Shown piece after piece: positions 7,705 through 15,848 of a stretch of DNA of 34,318 nucleotides; within the stretch, counting starts at the first letter, position 1; each line of letters opens with the position of its first letter. Source of the DNA: Candidatus Pacearchaeota archaeon CG10_big_fil_rev_8_21_14_0_10_32_14 (GTDB lineage: Archaea > Nanobdellota > Nanobdellia > Pacearchaeales > GW2011-AR1); the NCBI GenBank assembly GCA_002763085.1, contig PFCY01000075.1, forward strand, positions 1 through 34,318, read 5' to 3'. The notes beneath the pieces were generated by a model. That model saw only the letters and a list, made by a program, of their open reading frames with translations, was not told where the DNA came from and searched no databases. The position numbers and the translations under genes were made by a program.

Positions 7705-8541
7705 TTACAATTTCCAATGCGTATTGACATAACTGCCGAAAATCCTTAATGTTTCATTATATTCTCCATCAGGATCAAGATATTTTCTCAATCTATCTAC
7801 TGCATTCTTCACATTAGCATCATCTTGATGTCCAATTAGTTCAATATAAAAATGATAACCATCGGTCCCATCCGGACGAGATTGAATAGATTCTAAATTA
7901 ATATCATTTTCAGAAAATATTTCTAAACAACTTTTTAAAACTCCAGGTTTATCCTTTACTATTGGATGAATTGCAATAAATGTTTTATCTTCTCCACTCG
8001 AAGTTTGTATTTGTTTCCCAAGCACAATAAATCTAGTTTTATTATGCGGACAAATATTTTCGGCTATGATTTCAAGCCCATTTGATTCAAGCGCACTTTT
8101 CGACGCTATAACTCCTGCATCATAAATTTTTCCATATATTATATCTTCAATCGCTTGAGCGATACTACTCGTAGCAATAGTTTCAACTTTTGGATAAAAT
8201 TGACAAAGATATCTACTGCATTGTTCAAGAGCTTGATCTTTAGATAATATCTTTTCAATTGTTTTATGCTCTTTCAAAGCGCCTAAACAATGGACTATCT
8301 CCATACTCCTTTCGGCAATTATTTTAGTATTTGTATTCTCAAGCAAAGAATCAAGAGTTTCTCTTACTTCACCATTATAATAATTATCTAAAGATACAAC
8401 CCTGTAATCCAAAGATACCGTCTCAACGCCTATAACAACTTTTCTTATTGGAATTATTGGAAAATACTGAACTTCTCCTAAAATCTCTTTTGTCGCTTTC
8501 TCCGTAAACGTCTTAGACGATCCAAGATAGCCAACTTTCAA
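7705..8541 (-). CDS. pheA: Prephenate dehydratase with ACT domain
   Basis: The N-terminal catalytic part has the periplasmic-binding-like fold of prephenate dehydratases: KVGYLGSSKTFTEKATKEILG at the start, 'VETIATSSIAQAIEDI', 'DAGVIASKSALESNGLEII', and the active-site TRF in HNKTRFIVLGK. A C-terminal ACT domain (HPIVKDKPGVLKSCLEIFSENDINL, then ESIQSRPDG, the phenylalanine-binding ESRP site) indicates feedback inhibition by Phe. It converts prephenate to phenylpyruvate. The frame is open to a TTG at 8586; I prefer the TTG at 8541 because it places KVGYLG at the normal N-terminus. No other aromatic amino acid gene is adjacent, so here it stands alone. Confidence 0.85.
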   Translation of the reverse strand: MKVGYLGSSKTFTEKATKEILGEVQYFPIIPIRKVVIGVETVSLDYRVVSLDNYYNGEVRETLDSLLENTNTKIIAERSMEIVHCLGALKEHKTIEKILSKDQALEQCSRYLCQFYPKVETIATSSIAQAIEDIIYGKIYDAGVIASKSALESNGLEIIAENICPHNKTRFIVLGKQIQTSSGEDKTFIAIHPIVKDKPGVLKSCLEIFSENDINLESIQSRPDGTDGYHFYIELIGHQDDANVKNAVDRLRKYLDPDGEYNETLRIFGSYVNTHWKL

Positions 8542-8689
8542 ATTATTTAATAGAATATGTTCATTAAAAAAAGAAAAGACTACCAACGCTTTTATTCGAC
8601 GTTTCCTCTACATGATTGTTGTTTATACTATGATAATTTTCTTCAATTAAATTAGATATTCTCGAATTATTTAAACGTTTGTATAATAA

Positions 8690-9062
8690 TGACCTCTTGA
8701 AAAAGTGATAAGTTTTCCGTTTTTCCGGTTACAAGTTTTTGGCACGTTCAGCTTAGAAAAAAGTAGGAGATATCCTTACACTAACCTCTAAAAATGATAC
8801 CAAAAATAAAATTTGAATTTTATCTTTATTAAAAGAATTTGGATTAATTTTTTCGTTCGAAAAAATCTCGTTCTCCGTGTCTCATAATTTGTGAGCATTA
8901 ATCTGCGAAGTCGAGCATTTACGTCTTGGCAAATTTTTATATATATCAAGACGTGGATGGGAGTAGAGAGTTTATGACTTGAACAAAATTTCAAATCAAT
9001 AACAAGTCGTGGGCTCGAGCAACAAATAACAGAATAAAAAAAGATTTTCAACAGAGCCTATA
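8690..9062 (+). repeat. Dispersed non-coding repeat, copy A
   Basis: This gene-free gap (8542-9084) holds a repeat that recurs at 10068-10291 in the same orientation. Shared blocks in order: TATCCTTACA at 8771 and a similar stretch of about 90 nt after it; GAGCATTAATCTGCGAAG at 8893-8910 (exact match to 10184-10201); and AAAAAGATTTTCAACAGAG at 9038-9056 (exact match to 10273-10291, one mismatch to 24550-24568). Between the last two blocks this copy has a perfect 8-bp hairpin (ACGTCTTG 8921-8928 with CAAGACGT 8947-8954) absent from the other copy. The left end GACCTCTTGAAAAAG near 8692 could be a decayed inverted terminus. Nothing coding is visible. Confidence 0.6.
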
Positions 9063-9084
9063 AAACTGTTGTAAATTTTATTCC

Positions 9085-9855
9085 CTAAACATTGAACAAT
9101 CTCGTAGGTGAATTATCTAAAGAAACAGATAAATTTGTATTAAGATCACTTCTTTCTCTTAAAAGATTTCCAAAAGTATTCATAGCAACATCTGGAGAAT
9201 TATTCGTTTTGCTTATATGAGAAAGGACAATATGTTTTAATCTTCTATGTCCATGCTCGAGAACAGCAAGCGCCGCTTGATTATTTGACAAATGTCCCAA
9301 ATCACTCTTCACCCACTTCTTCAGAAATGCGGGATAACCTCCATTTTCAAGCATCTTGATGTCATGATTAGATTCAATGAACAAAAAATCGGATTTTGAG
9401 ATTTTGTCGTGAATATTCTCGCAAGCATAACCAGCATCGGTGATCACACAAGCTACTTTATTTTTATCTGAGATTGAATACGATACAGGGTCCGCAGCTT
9501 TATGCGATTTTTTGAATGCTTCAATTTCAAATTCTCCTATATCGACTATATCATTATTTTTTATTGGATTTATCAAATTTCTATTAGAGCATAAATGTCC
9601 ATTAGTAATTGTTCCCTTCGTTGCAAATATTGGAATATTATATCTTCTTGAGAAGACATCCACTCCGATGATATGATCTGTATGTTCATGCGTTATAAAA
9701 ATTCCTTTTATTTTTTCAACTTGACAATTAAGCAAATTAAGTCTTTCCTCAACTCTTTTCGCACTTATTCCAATATCTACCAAAATTGCAGAATCATTTT
9801 TCTCAATATAAAAACAATTACCACTAGATCCAGACGATAACGCAGATACTTTCAT
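9085..9855 (-). CDS. YycJ/WalJ-like MBL-fold metallohydrolase
   Basis: A 256-aa beta-lactamase-fold protein. It starts with the YycJ hallmark 'VSALSSGSSGNCFYIE', then 'ILVDIGIS', and the metal motif HEHTDH (residues 56-61), followed by CVITDAGY, 'FIESNHD' and 'IVLSHISKTNN' supplying the remaining metal ligands. YycJ proteins bind two metal ions and have 5'-3' exonuclease-type activity linked in some bacteria to mismatch repair, so a DNA-processing role is more likely than a lactamase role. The gene is bracketed by two direct copies of a non-coding repeat (8690-9062 and 10068-10291), an arrangement that could mobilise or delete it by recombination. Confidence 0.85.
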   Translation of the reverse strand: MKVSALSSGSSGNCFYIEKNDSAILVDIGISAKRVEERLNLLNCQVEKIKGIFITHEHTDHIIGVDVFSRRYNIPIFATKGTITNGHLCSNRNLINPIKNNDIVDIGEFEIEAFKKSHKAADPVSYSISDKNKVACVITDAGYACENIHDKISKSDFLFIESNHDIKMLENGGYPAFLKKWVKSDLGHLSNNQAALAVLEHGHRRLKHIVLSHISKTNNSPDVAMNTFGNLLRERSDLNTNLSVSLDNSPTRLFNV

Positions 9856-9926
9856 TTAAACCTCTTTTTCTTATGACAATGACGAAAAATAAGTATTTAA
9901 CTTTTGTGATTAAGATTAGGCTATCA

Positions 9927-10067
9927 CATATTACAAAATTTAATTTAATCGTTATACCCCGCAGCTCTGCTGCGACTGGGTCGTTGATTTATTTAATATA
10001 GAGGTTTTGTTTGGTAATCGGGAGGTATTCAATTTGGATGAGATACTCCTAGCCCTAAATTGAGGGG
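9927..10067. repeat. Repeat left arm split by a palindromic insertion
   Basis: Positions 9927-9946 (ATATTACAAAATTTAATTTA) and 9990-10020 (with GAGGTTTTGTTTGGTA) correspond to adjacent sequence in the left arm of the 5514-5716 element. In this copy they are separated by the 43-bp palindrome at 9947-9989. The region therefore records a nested insertion. With the repeat at 10068-10291 it fills the whole 482-nt gap between the MBL gene and aspartate kinase. No gene is seen here. Confidence 0.55.
9947..9989 (-). repeat. 43-bp palindromic repeat, copy 1
   Basis: An imperfect palindrome with a strong central hairpin, CGCAGC-TCT-GCTGCG. The reverse complement recurs at 16785-16827 with two differences in 43 positions. 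It interrupts a longer repeat, so it appears to be an independent insertion unit. Confidence 0.75.
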
Positions 10068-10291
10068 TATCCTTACACAAATCTCTAAAGATCATAACAA
10101 AAATAATATTTGAATTTTATCTCTATTAAAAATTTTTGGATTAATTTTTCTGTACGATCAAATTCTGACGAAGTCAAATTTGAGAGCATTAATCTGCGAA
10201 GCAGCAAAATATTAATCAATTTTTCTTTTCCCCTCCCAGATTAGGGGGAATCGGATTCAAAAAACAAAAATTAAAAAGATTTTCAACAGAG
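10068..10291 (+). repeat. Dispersed non-coding repeat, copy B
   Basis: Same block order as copy A (8771-9056): a TATCCTTACA start, an A/T-rich similar stretch, GAGCATTAATCTGCGAAG (10184-10201) and AAAAAGATTTTCAACAGAG (10273-10291). The sequence between the last two blocks differs from copy A and includes CCCCTCCCAGATTAGGGGG (10229-10247), which is complementary at its ends. The right end lies 17 nt before the aspartate kinase TATA box. Confidence 0.65.
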
Positions 10292-10307
10292 TCTTTAGAA
10301 CAAAAAA

Positions 10308-10316
10308 TTTTAAATA
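10308..10316 (+). promoter_or_regulatory. TATA box for aspartate kinase
   Basis: TTTTAAATA is centred 26 nt before the ATG at 10338. It sits immediately after the repeat copy, so the promoter is intact but the upstream region is repeat-derived. Confidence 0.5.
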
Positions 10317-10337
10317 CTCATCCGAAATATCTTTTTC

Positions 10338-11678
10338 ATGTCAAAATATGTCATGAAGTTTGGAGGAACCTCTCTCAAAGACGCCACTGCCATAGAAAGG
10401 GCGCACAAGATTGTAAAAGATTTTTACGGAAAAAATAATCCAGATCAGCTCATCATCGTTGTTTCTGCTGCAGGCAAACTTGGAGATGGACCATTAGAAG
10501 ACAAAGTCACAGATCTTCTTGAAAATATTTACAGAAACGAAAATCCGATCGCATCAAAAAACGAGGTCATAAGAAGATACAAAGATATTGCAGAGACTTT
10601 TGACGTTTTCTCTCCAGATGATTTGCTCCAAGAATTGAGCGAAGAGAACTCATCTGGATCAGACAAAGATTATTCAAGGATCGTTTCATATGGTGAAAGA
10701 CTTTCATCGCAGATTGTAAATGCGGTATTCTCAAAAGATTTAGAATCGATTGTTTTAGATTATGATCAATTTGGTATGGTAACATTAGGGGACAGAGACG
10801 CTGTTGCATCGTATGATTCCACCTATGAAATAGAAAGACAGCTGAAAAGAAAAGGTCCGATAGTGGTTCTTCCGGGATTTTTAGGATATAACTCTAATGG
10901 TGAAGTCACAACTTTAGGAAGAGATGGGAGCAATTATACTGCAACAAAGGTTGGGGAGGCGATTTTAACTCAAGGTGTTTTCATATTCAGCGATGAACCT
11001 GGAGTCCGAAGAGCAAATCCTAAAATAGTTTCAGACGCTGAAGTCCTTAAAGAGATGAGTTACAATGAAGCGATTGAATTTGCTGAACTCGGCGCAAAAA
11101 TAATTAATGCAAAATCCATAGAACCTGCAAAAAATCAAAACATACCGATTCATATTGTTGACGAAAGATACAAAGGAACAACGATATCCGGAAATGTCAG
11201 TCTTGAACACCAAGGTGCAAAGATAATCGCTTCTTCTCCCAACCACTCAATTTTAAGTATTCATTATGATACAGACAAACCTGGAGTCCTAGCAGACGTC
11301 GCAAAAAAATTCGCAGATTCTAAAATAAATATTGAATGTATAGCCGACGAAAGACATGCATTAAGTGTCGCCTACCTTTCATCATCTAAGGGCGACCTCT
11401 CAAAATTATTGAGACATTTTGATTCTAGTTACAAATTAAGTTTAGAAAACTCGTTTGCTAGGATATCTATAATCGGTGAGGAGATGCGAAATCAAGTCGG
11501 AGTTTTAGCAAAAATTGCACAATCATTCCAAGACGGCGGAATATCAATAGAGATGATAAGTCAGGCATTGACGCAACTGAACGTCACAACTTTTGTTCCT
11601 CAAGAATATGAACGGATCGCTGTTAAAAGATTATATGACGATTTGTTCAGGAATAATGGTAATTCATCAGATGAATAA
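10338..11678 (+). CDS. lysC: Aspartate kinase
   Basis: A 446-aa monofunctional aspartokinase. The N-terminal kinase domain begins KFGGTSLKDA (the KFGGTS aspartate/ATP motif, residues 7-12), has SYGERLSSQIV in the middle, TLGRDGSNYTATKVGEAI (the GRGGSD-type motif, with Asn where Asp is usual) and 'IFSDEPGVRRANPKIV'. Two C-terminal ACT domains follow (SIHYDTDKPGVLADVAKKFADS; ISIIGEEMRNQVGVLAKIAQSF with ISQALTQLNVTTFV), the lysine/threonine feedback site. It phosphorylates aspartate, the entry to Lys, Thr, Met and Ile synthesis. No downstream gene of those pathways is in the window. The GRDGSN variant is worth noting but the rest of the active site looks normal. Confidence 0.88.
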   Translation: MSKYVMKFGGTSLKDATAIERAHKIVKDFYGKNNPDQLIIVVSAAGKLGDGPLEDKVTDLLENIYRNENPIASKNEVIRRYKDIAETFDVFSPDDLLQELSEENSSGSDKDYSRIVSYGERLSSQIVNAVFSKDLESIVLDYDQFGMVTLGDRDAVASYDSTYEIERQLKRKGPIVVLPGFLGYNSNGEVTTLGRDGSNYTATKVGEAILTQGVFIFSDEPGVRRANPKIVSDAEVLKEMSYNEAIEFAELGAKIINAKSIEPAKNQNIPIHIVDERYKGTTISGNVSLEHQGAKIIASSPNHSILSIHYDTDKPGVLADVAKKFADSKINIECIADERHALSVAYLSSSKGDLSKLLRHFDSSYKLSLENSFARISIIGEEMRNQVGVLAKIAQSFQDGGISIEMISQALTQLNVTTFVPQEYERIAVKRLYDDLFRNNGNSSDE

Positions 11679-11801
11679 TCTTCTAAAGATAGATATAATT
11701 GAGTTCTTTATTGTTTTTATTCTTCAAAACAACTTTTTATAAATTTTATAGACATTCTTAATCACAAATAAACTTAAAAACGCCAATTTGTTATGAAATA
11801 A

Positions 11802-12002
11802 ATGGGATTTGATGATTTTAAATTACCTCCATTAAAAGAGTTGAAAGATGAGAGAAGAGAAAATTCTATTTGTAAGAAATGCAATGATACTGGAATAGTC
11901 AAAGAATCTAACGGCAGCGTCCATGTATGTTTCGACTGTTTAAACGCAGGAAGACTTGATGTACATACCAAAGACCTAAAAAAATCCGGTGTAAAGATAT
12001 AA
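11802..12002 (+). CDS. Small zinc-ribbon protein
   Basis: A 66-aa protein with two CxxC knuckles (Cys24/Cys27 and Cys43/Cys46) in the arrangement CKKCNDTG...VCFDCLNAGRL, as in a zinc ribbon or one repeat of a DnaJ-type cysteine-rich domain. An N-terminal acidic/basic helix (PPLKELKDERREN) precedes it. No other domain. It has a TATA-like AACTTAAAAA about 27 nt upstream. Function unknown; short zinc ribbons of this kind often serve as nucleic-acid or protein adaptors in archaea. Confidence 0.65.
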   Translation: MGFDDFKLPPLKELKDERRENSICKKCNDTGIVKESNGSVHVCFDCLNAGRLDVHTKDLKKSGVKI

Positions 12003-12021
12003 ATTAATGTTTTTTGAAATC

Positions 12022-12732
12022 TTATTTTCTGATTAATTTCAAAGCTAAATCATAAACTTCTTCGGCAATATCTTGAGGTGTTCTAAGTGAATTCATAGTC
12101 CCATCTGGAGCGCAATCTATTTTAGCCCATTTCCACCAAAAATGTTTTGATAAATGAAGATAAGATTCTTCTGCTCGTTTTAGATGTTCAGAATTAATTT
12201 CATGTCCATCAGGTTCCTCTCCCCGTCGTTTTCTTAGTTCAAATGCAACATTACATGGCATATATAGAAAAATGACTCCTTTCTCTTCTGGAATCTTTAA
12301 AGTATCAACTTCAAGCATTTTAATAAAATCAAATATGAGCATTCTCTTTGATTCATCAATTATTTTTCCACCTTGATGGGCCATATTAGATTGGTAGTAT
12401 CGGTCAAGAACTAAATGAGTTCCACTCTCAAGAATCTGCTCCATTTCATGCGCCGCTGCCATCCTATCCGCAGCATAATATAAAGATGCAATATGAGGAT
12501 CAACTTTGTCAGCATCCCCAAACCATGCTTTATCTTCATTCCATTTTGGATTTGATTTTCCAAGATAAGCTTGCGCAATCACTCTTCCCGTCGGCGTTTC
12601 ATATCTCGGAAAAGAAATATGTTTTGTAGTATTGCCTTCTTTATTTAATCTATCGACGAGCATCTTGGTTTGAGTCTCTTTTCCTGATGCATCTGTCCCT
12701 TCAATTACAATTAATGATCCATATTTTGTCAT
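12022..12732 (-). CDS. tmk: Thymidylate kinase
   Basis: A 236-aa P-loop kinase of the dTMP kinase family. The Walker A is EGTDASGKET (about residues 10-19), the nucleoside-binding DRYYQSN is near residues 112-118, and the lid region holds ELRKRRGEEPDGHE. The acidic residue after the P-loop Lys and the 'VLDRYYQSNMAHQG' motif fit dTMP kinase better than adenylate kinase. It makes dTDP from dTMP. Its ATG overlaps the TGA of the thyX-like gene by four bases (ATGA, 12729-12732), so the two steps of dTTP formation are translationally coupled. Confidence 0.85.
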   Translation of the reverse strand: MTKYGSLIVIEGTDASGKETQTKMLVDRLNKEGNTTKHISFPRYETPTGRVIAQAYLGKSNPKWNEDKAWFGDADKVDPHIASLYYAADRMAAAHEMEQILESGTHLVLDRYYQSNMAHQGGKIIDESKRMLIFDFIKMLEVDTLKIPEEKGVIFLYMPCNVAFELRKRRGEEPDGHEINSEHLKRAEESYLHLSKHFWWKWAKIDCAPDGTMNSLRTPQDIAEEVYDLALKLIRK

Positions 12733-14384
12733 ATTACCCTCTCCGCCATAACTTTTTCAATTGAATATCTTTCTTCCCCATCTTTCGCCCGCCAAACTGG
12801 AACACCGCAGTATCTATCCTTTTCAGGACAATAAGGTTTATCGCCAGAATCATGTCTTAAATAACAAGGAGGTCCGAACATTCCCTTAAGTTCCGGATGA
12901 ACACTCTCGACATCTTGTCTTTGCTGAAGAGTAATTCTTCCAATTTCTTCTTGCGCATTCAAACATTCTCTTTTTGTATCTTTTTGAGCAAAATTGAGGA
13001 GATCAACATTTTCCCTATATCTTATAGCTACTGCATTAGGGAGTATATAATTCGCCATCTCAGGACTAACATTCATATCGATGAGTTTATTTCTATATCC
13101 CCAAATTCTTTGCATTCCTTCACAGTATTCAACAACAGCTTGATCTCCAGAAGCTTTTACAAGCGACGGAATAATATAATCTGGTTGCCGTCCAACAACG
13201 TTTTCTAAAATAGGTCTTGTTGCAGGACTCATTCTTTGTCTTTGAGCTTGAGAATCTGCGGTATGACTTAATTTGACAGCAAATGTAAAATGGGGAATAT
13301 TTCCTGCACGAGAAAGTTTTGTAGTATGATCGAGCGTCAAAGTCATTCCTCTTAGAGTATTATAAGACGGATCAATCACAATTCTAATTGCTTCTTTGTC
13401 AGATAAAGAACTTCTAGGAAGTCCAAGTATGTCTCTTACAGAATTTGCCATTTCTTGTACAGCATGAGGTTTATAATCAACTAATCTTGAACGTCTATCT
13501 TCACCAAGTGTTCTATCAAATCCAAGAACATTATCAAATTCGGCCCTCCATTGAGCGAGTTCATTCTCTCTATTACTTCCCAAATATGATTTGGATTTAT
13601 GTTCTATAAATCTCTCTTTTTCTATTGAAGGTTTAATGAGTCCAAGATCTTTGTATTCAGGATTTCTTTCTAAAACTAAATCTACCATTTTCTTGACAAT
13701 GTAACGAATTTCTGTTGGTACATCGGATGAATTAAGTGCACTTTGATACCGTGCAAGGGTAATAAAATTTATTGAATGATAAAGATTTGCATGCATTGCG
13801 ATAGGAGAAAAATATCTCGCGACTTCTTGAGTCTTTTTATGGATCTCGGAATCATATTTTTTTATTTTCTTTTGATCTGTAAGTTTTTCTCTCGATGGAA
13901 ATCTTTCAAAGTAAGCTTCTTTAGCCGCAGGTAAAAGAGTTTCATTCCTAAATTTTTCATACATACTCATTTGAAATTCAATACATTCTTCATACACTTC
14001 TCGAGCTTTATCTTCAAGATTTGGAATAATAACTCCAGCCTTACTCATCGGAACATATCTTTGTGACACTTGTTCAGAATTATAAAAAGGATGTGTGTGA
14101 AAAAAACTCCAAAGCGCCTGCCTGCTCACTCCGCTTATTCCAAAATTGAAATTCGTATGCTGATATACAGTATGATGTCCTGCTTGCCAAGTGCCGCTCG
14201 AAATATTTCTTGCTAGTTCAATCTTTTCTTCAATCTCGTCCGGATCAACTAATTTAGAAGAATAACAGGATCTCGCTGCTGCAATAGCCAGATTAAAATC
14301 CGCATTAGGAGGATAATCTACCCTGATTAATTTAACTTTTGGGACTAAAGAATCAAAATTTTCGTACCACTCTTTTTCATCCAT
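12729..14384 (-). CDS. thyX: Two-domain FAD-dependent thymidylate synthase (ThyX-type)
   Basis: A 551-aa protein made of two ThyX-like halves, against about 220-260 aa for ordinary ThyX. Half 1 (residues 15-240) has HTVYQH (71-76) and a degenerate signature ending SEQVSQRY (103-110), where the canonical motif is RHRxxSxNExSxRY; His98, Ser107, Arg109 and Tyr110 are kept, the arginines before them are not. Half 2 (330-500) has 'LTLDHTTKLSRAGNIPHFTF', then RQRMSPATR (382-390), keeping the Arg-x-Arg, and 'LPN' plus 'RECLNAQEEIGRI', like the ThyX C-terminal motif. The last 50 residues hold three cysteines (CYLRHD, YCPEKDRYC). Together the halves may build composite active sites. The adjacent tmk supports the role in dTMP synthesis. 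Confidence 0.82.
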   Translation of the reverse strand: MDEKEWYENFDSLVPKVKLIRVDYPPNADFNLAIAAARSCYSSKLVDPDEIEEKIELARNISSGTWQAGHHTVYQHTNFNFGISGVSRQALWSFFHTHPFYNSEQVSQRYVPMSKAGVIIPNLEDKAREVYEECIEFQMSMYEKFRNETLLPAAKEAYFERFPSREKLTDQKKIKKYDSEIHKKTQEVARYFSPIAMHANLYHSINFITLARYQSALNSSDVPTEIRYIVKKMVDLVLERNPEYKDLGLIKPSIEKERFIEHKSKSYLGSNRENELAQWRAEFDNVLGFDRTLGEDRRSRLVDYKPHAVQEMANSVRDILGLPRSSLSDKEAIRIVIDPSYNTLRGMTLTLDHTTKLSRAGNIPHFTFAVKLSHTADSQAQRQRMSPATRPILENVVGRQPDYIIPSLVKASGDQAVVEYCEGMQRIWGYRNKLIDMNVSPEMANYILPNAVAIRYRENVDLLNFAQKDTKRECLNAQEEIGRITLQQRQDVESVHPELKGMFGPPCYLRHDSGDKPYCPEKDRYCGVPVWRAKDGEERYSIEKVMAERVI

Positions 14385-14405
14385 AAAATCACAATAAATT
14401 TTTAT

Positions 14406-14414
14406 CTTTTTAAA
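14406..14414 (-). promoter_or_regulatory. TATA box for the thyX-tmk operon
   Basis: TTTAAAAAG on the minus strand is centred 26 nt upstream of the ATG at 14384. Confidence 0.45.
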
Positions 14415-14496
14415 GAAATATCTTATTGAGAATATATTTAGTCATGCAACTTATTAATTTAAATCTTTATTTTCAAGTAACAACAACAAAATGCAA

Positions 14497-14521
14497 TTTT
14501 TATATAGTTAACAATAGTTAA
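14497..14521 (+). promoter_or_regulatory. TATA box and tandem AGTTAA boxes before the hemerythrin-like gene
   Basis: TTTTTATATA (14497-14506) is centred 26 nt before the ATG at 14528. Immediately downstream AGTTAA occurs twice as a direct repeat with 10-nt spacing (14506-14511 and 14516-14521), one helical turn apart, between TATA and the start site. That is a plausible binding site for a repressor. Confidence 0.4.
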
Positions 14522-14527
14522 TAAATT

Positions 14528-14962
14528 ATGAAACAATGGCACGAGTTGCTTCAAGAGCATCTCTTGATTCGTGGTTTGTTGGATCAGCTTGAGGTATTTA
14601 TAATTGAGCAAGATGAAATCGACCTAGATAAACTTTCCCGTACCCTTTCAAATATTGACACGTTATGGAATGCCCACGAAGAAAAAGAGGAAAAATTTCT
14701 TAAAAAAATAAGTGATTGGGGTGTTAATCTTCCAAATGAAAAGATGATCATTGAAGAACACAGAGAAATAAGGGGGCACTGGAAAATTCTTCAGAAATCT
14801 TTGAAAAGTAAAAATAAACAAGAAGTTTTGGTGACTCTAGACACAGACGGTAAAATGGTCATAGAAAAATTTAGAAGCCATATGGCAAGAGAAGAAGGGT
14901 CTATTCAAAAAGCTTTGATGACCTCAAATCCTTTGCCTAATCAACTCGAGGGTAATTTTTAG
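14528..14962 (+). CDS. Hemerythrin-like (HHE) protein
   Basis: A 144-aa four-helix protein with the histidine/glutamate pattern of the hemerythrin HHE family: EHLLIRGLL (His11), NAHEEKEEKF (His50, Glu54), EEHREIRGHW (His78, His84) and SHMAREEGSI near residue 118. Such proteins hold a non-haem di-iron centre and bind O2 or NO, or store iron. The gene is divergent from thyX. ThyX flavin chemistry is oxygen-sensitive, so a link is conceivable but not shown. It implies at least occasional exposure to oxygen or NO. Confidence 0.75.
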   Translation: MKQWHELLQEHLLIRGLLDQLEVFIIEQDEIDLDKLSRTLSNIDTLWNAHEEKEEKFLKKISDWGVNLPNEKMIIEEHREIRGHWKILQKSLKSKNKQEVLVTLDTDGKMVIEKFRSHMAREEGSIQKALMTSNPLPNQLEGNF

Positions 14963-14998
14963 AAATTAATTTTAAATTGTATTTATTAAGAATTCAGT

Positions 14999-15286
14999 TT
15001 ATTCTATTCTGTACTGCTCTAATACTTCTCTACTCCTACTACTGCTAAACCTACTTAGATCGTTGACCTGTCCAACTACGAGATTTCCATCAGTATAGAT
15101 TTCGTTTCCTTGAGCTGAAATATAATCTCCAACTCTCAATGCTGTTGAACCCTGATATTTAACACTATTGATTTTAACATCTGAGGAATTATTAAGGATA
15201 AATAAAGTCGAGTCACCAGTAGAAGTCGTTCTTTGTACTAGACCACTTATTTTTCCTCTTATATGAAAAGTTTTTTTCTCAGCCAT
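14999..15286 (-). CDS. OB-fold nucleic-acid-binding-like protein
   Basis: A 95-aa protein whose strand pattern looks like a single OB fold: FHIRGKISGLVQRTTSTGDSTLF-ILNN, then 'VKINSVKYQGSTALRVGDYISAQGNEI' and 'GNLVVGQVNDLSRF'. The 'G.I..L.......G...F.L......I.....Y.G.....GD.I...G' arrangement is that of tRNA_anti/SSB-like OB domains. No other domain. It could bind single-stranded DNA or RNA. Identification is by pattern only, so moderate. Confidence 0.55.
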   Translation of the reverse strand: MAEKKTFHIRGKISGLVQRTTSTGDSTLFILNNSSDVKINSVKYQGSTALRVGDYISAQGNEIYTDGNLVVGQVNDLSRFSSSRSREVLEQYRIE

Positions 15287-15440
15287 TTTATTCCAAGAAA
15301 TAAATCCTTTTTAAATATTATACCGATGAATATATATGATGACATTTCAAACCTTCCTTCATCTCAATTTTCTAGAAACGTAGCTTGCCATTCAAATTTC
15401 AATCCAATTCATTCGGTGGAAAAATTAGTATCTTACCTAA

Positions 15441-15460
15441 AATTTCGTTAGAAATTTTAC
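15441..15460. repeat. Intergenic hairpin in the gap before rps10
   Basis: AAAATTTC-GTTA-GAAATTTT is a perfect 8-bp hairpin with a 4-nt loop. The gap (15287-15502) contains no convincing gene; a 62-codon open frame on the plus strand lacks any protein-like pattern. A second hairpin (CTAATC-TTT-GATTAG, 15492-15506) overlaps the rps10 stop and could aid termination. Confidence 0.4.
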
Positions 15461-15502
15461 CTAGTCTTTCTGTTAATTTTAATTAGAATGGCTAATCTTT
15501 GA

Positions 15503-15811
15503 TTAGTCTTTCATCTCAATTTTGATATTGACAGATTTAGGAATTCTAAGTCTCATGATATGATGCAGAACCTTTTCGTTGGCTGGAAGATCAATCAGTC
15601 TTTTATGTATCCTCATCTCAAATCTATCAAAAGTAGCAGTCCCATCACCACAAGGCGATTTTCTTGTTGTTATCTTGAGTTTCTTTGTTGGCAGTGGAAC
15701 AGGCCCTCTAGGAATAATTCCGGATTTTTTTGCAATATCAATTATAGAATTACAAATATCATTAAGCATATTGATATCAATACTATTTAACCGAATTCTT
15801 ACTGTTGGCAT
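15503..15811 (-). CDS. rps10: Small ribosomal subunit protein uS10
   Basis: A 102-aa protein with the uS10 signature: 'PTVRIRLNSIDINMLNDICNSI' at the N-terminus, 'GIIPRGPVPLPTKKLKITTRKSPCGDGTATFDRFEMRIHKRLIDL' in the conserved loop, and a C-terminal strand RLRIPKSVNIKIEMKD. The loop contacts 16S rRNA in the 30S head and the protein also functions in assembly. In many archaea it follows the EF-1A gene; here no tuf gene is adjacent and the gene stands alone. Length is normal. Confidence 0.93.
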   Translation of the reverse strand: MPTVRIRLNSIDINMLNDICNSIIDIAKKSGIIPRGPVPLPTKKLKITTRKSPCGDGTATFDRFEMRIHKRLIDLPANEKVLHHIMRLRIPKSVNIKIEMKD

Positions 15812-15848
15812 GGATTATGAATAAAAAATTAGTTTAAAAACCTTATGA

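Noticed and set aside
8788..9051. 87-codon open frame on the minus strand
   Set aside because: Lies inside repeat copy A, ends and starts within repeat blocks, and the other copy does not keep it open.
15263..15451. 62-codon open frame on the plus strand
   Set aside because: Overlaps the start of the OB-fold gene, runs through a hairpin-rich gap, has no ribosome binding site or protein-like pattern.
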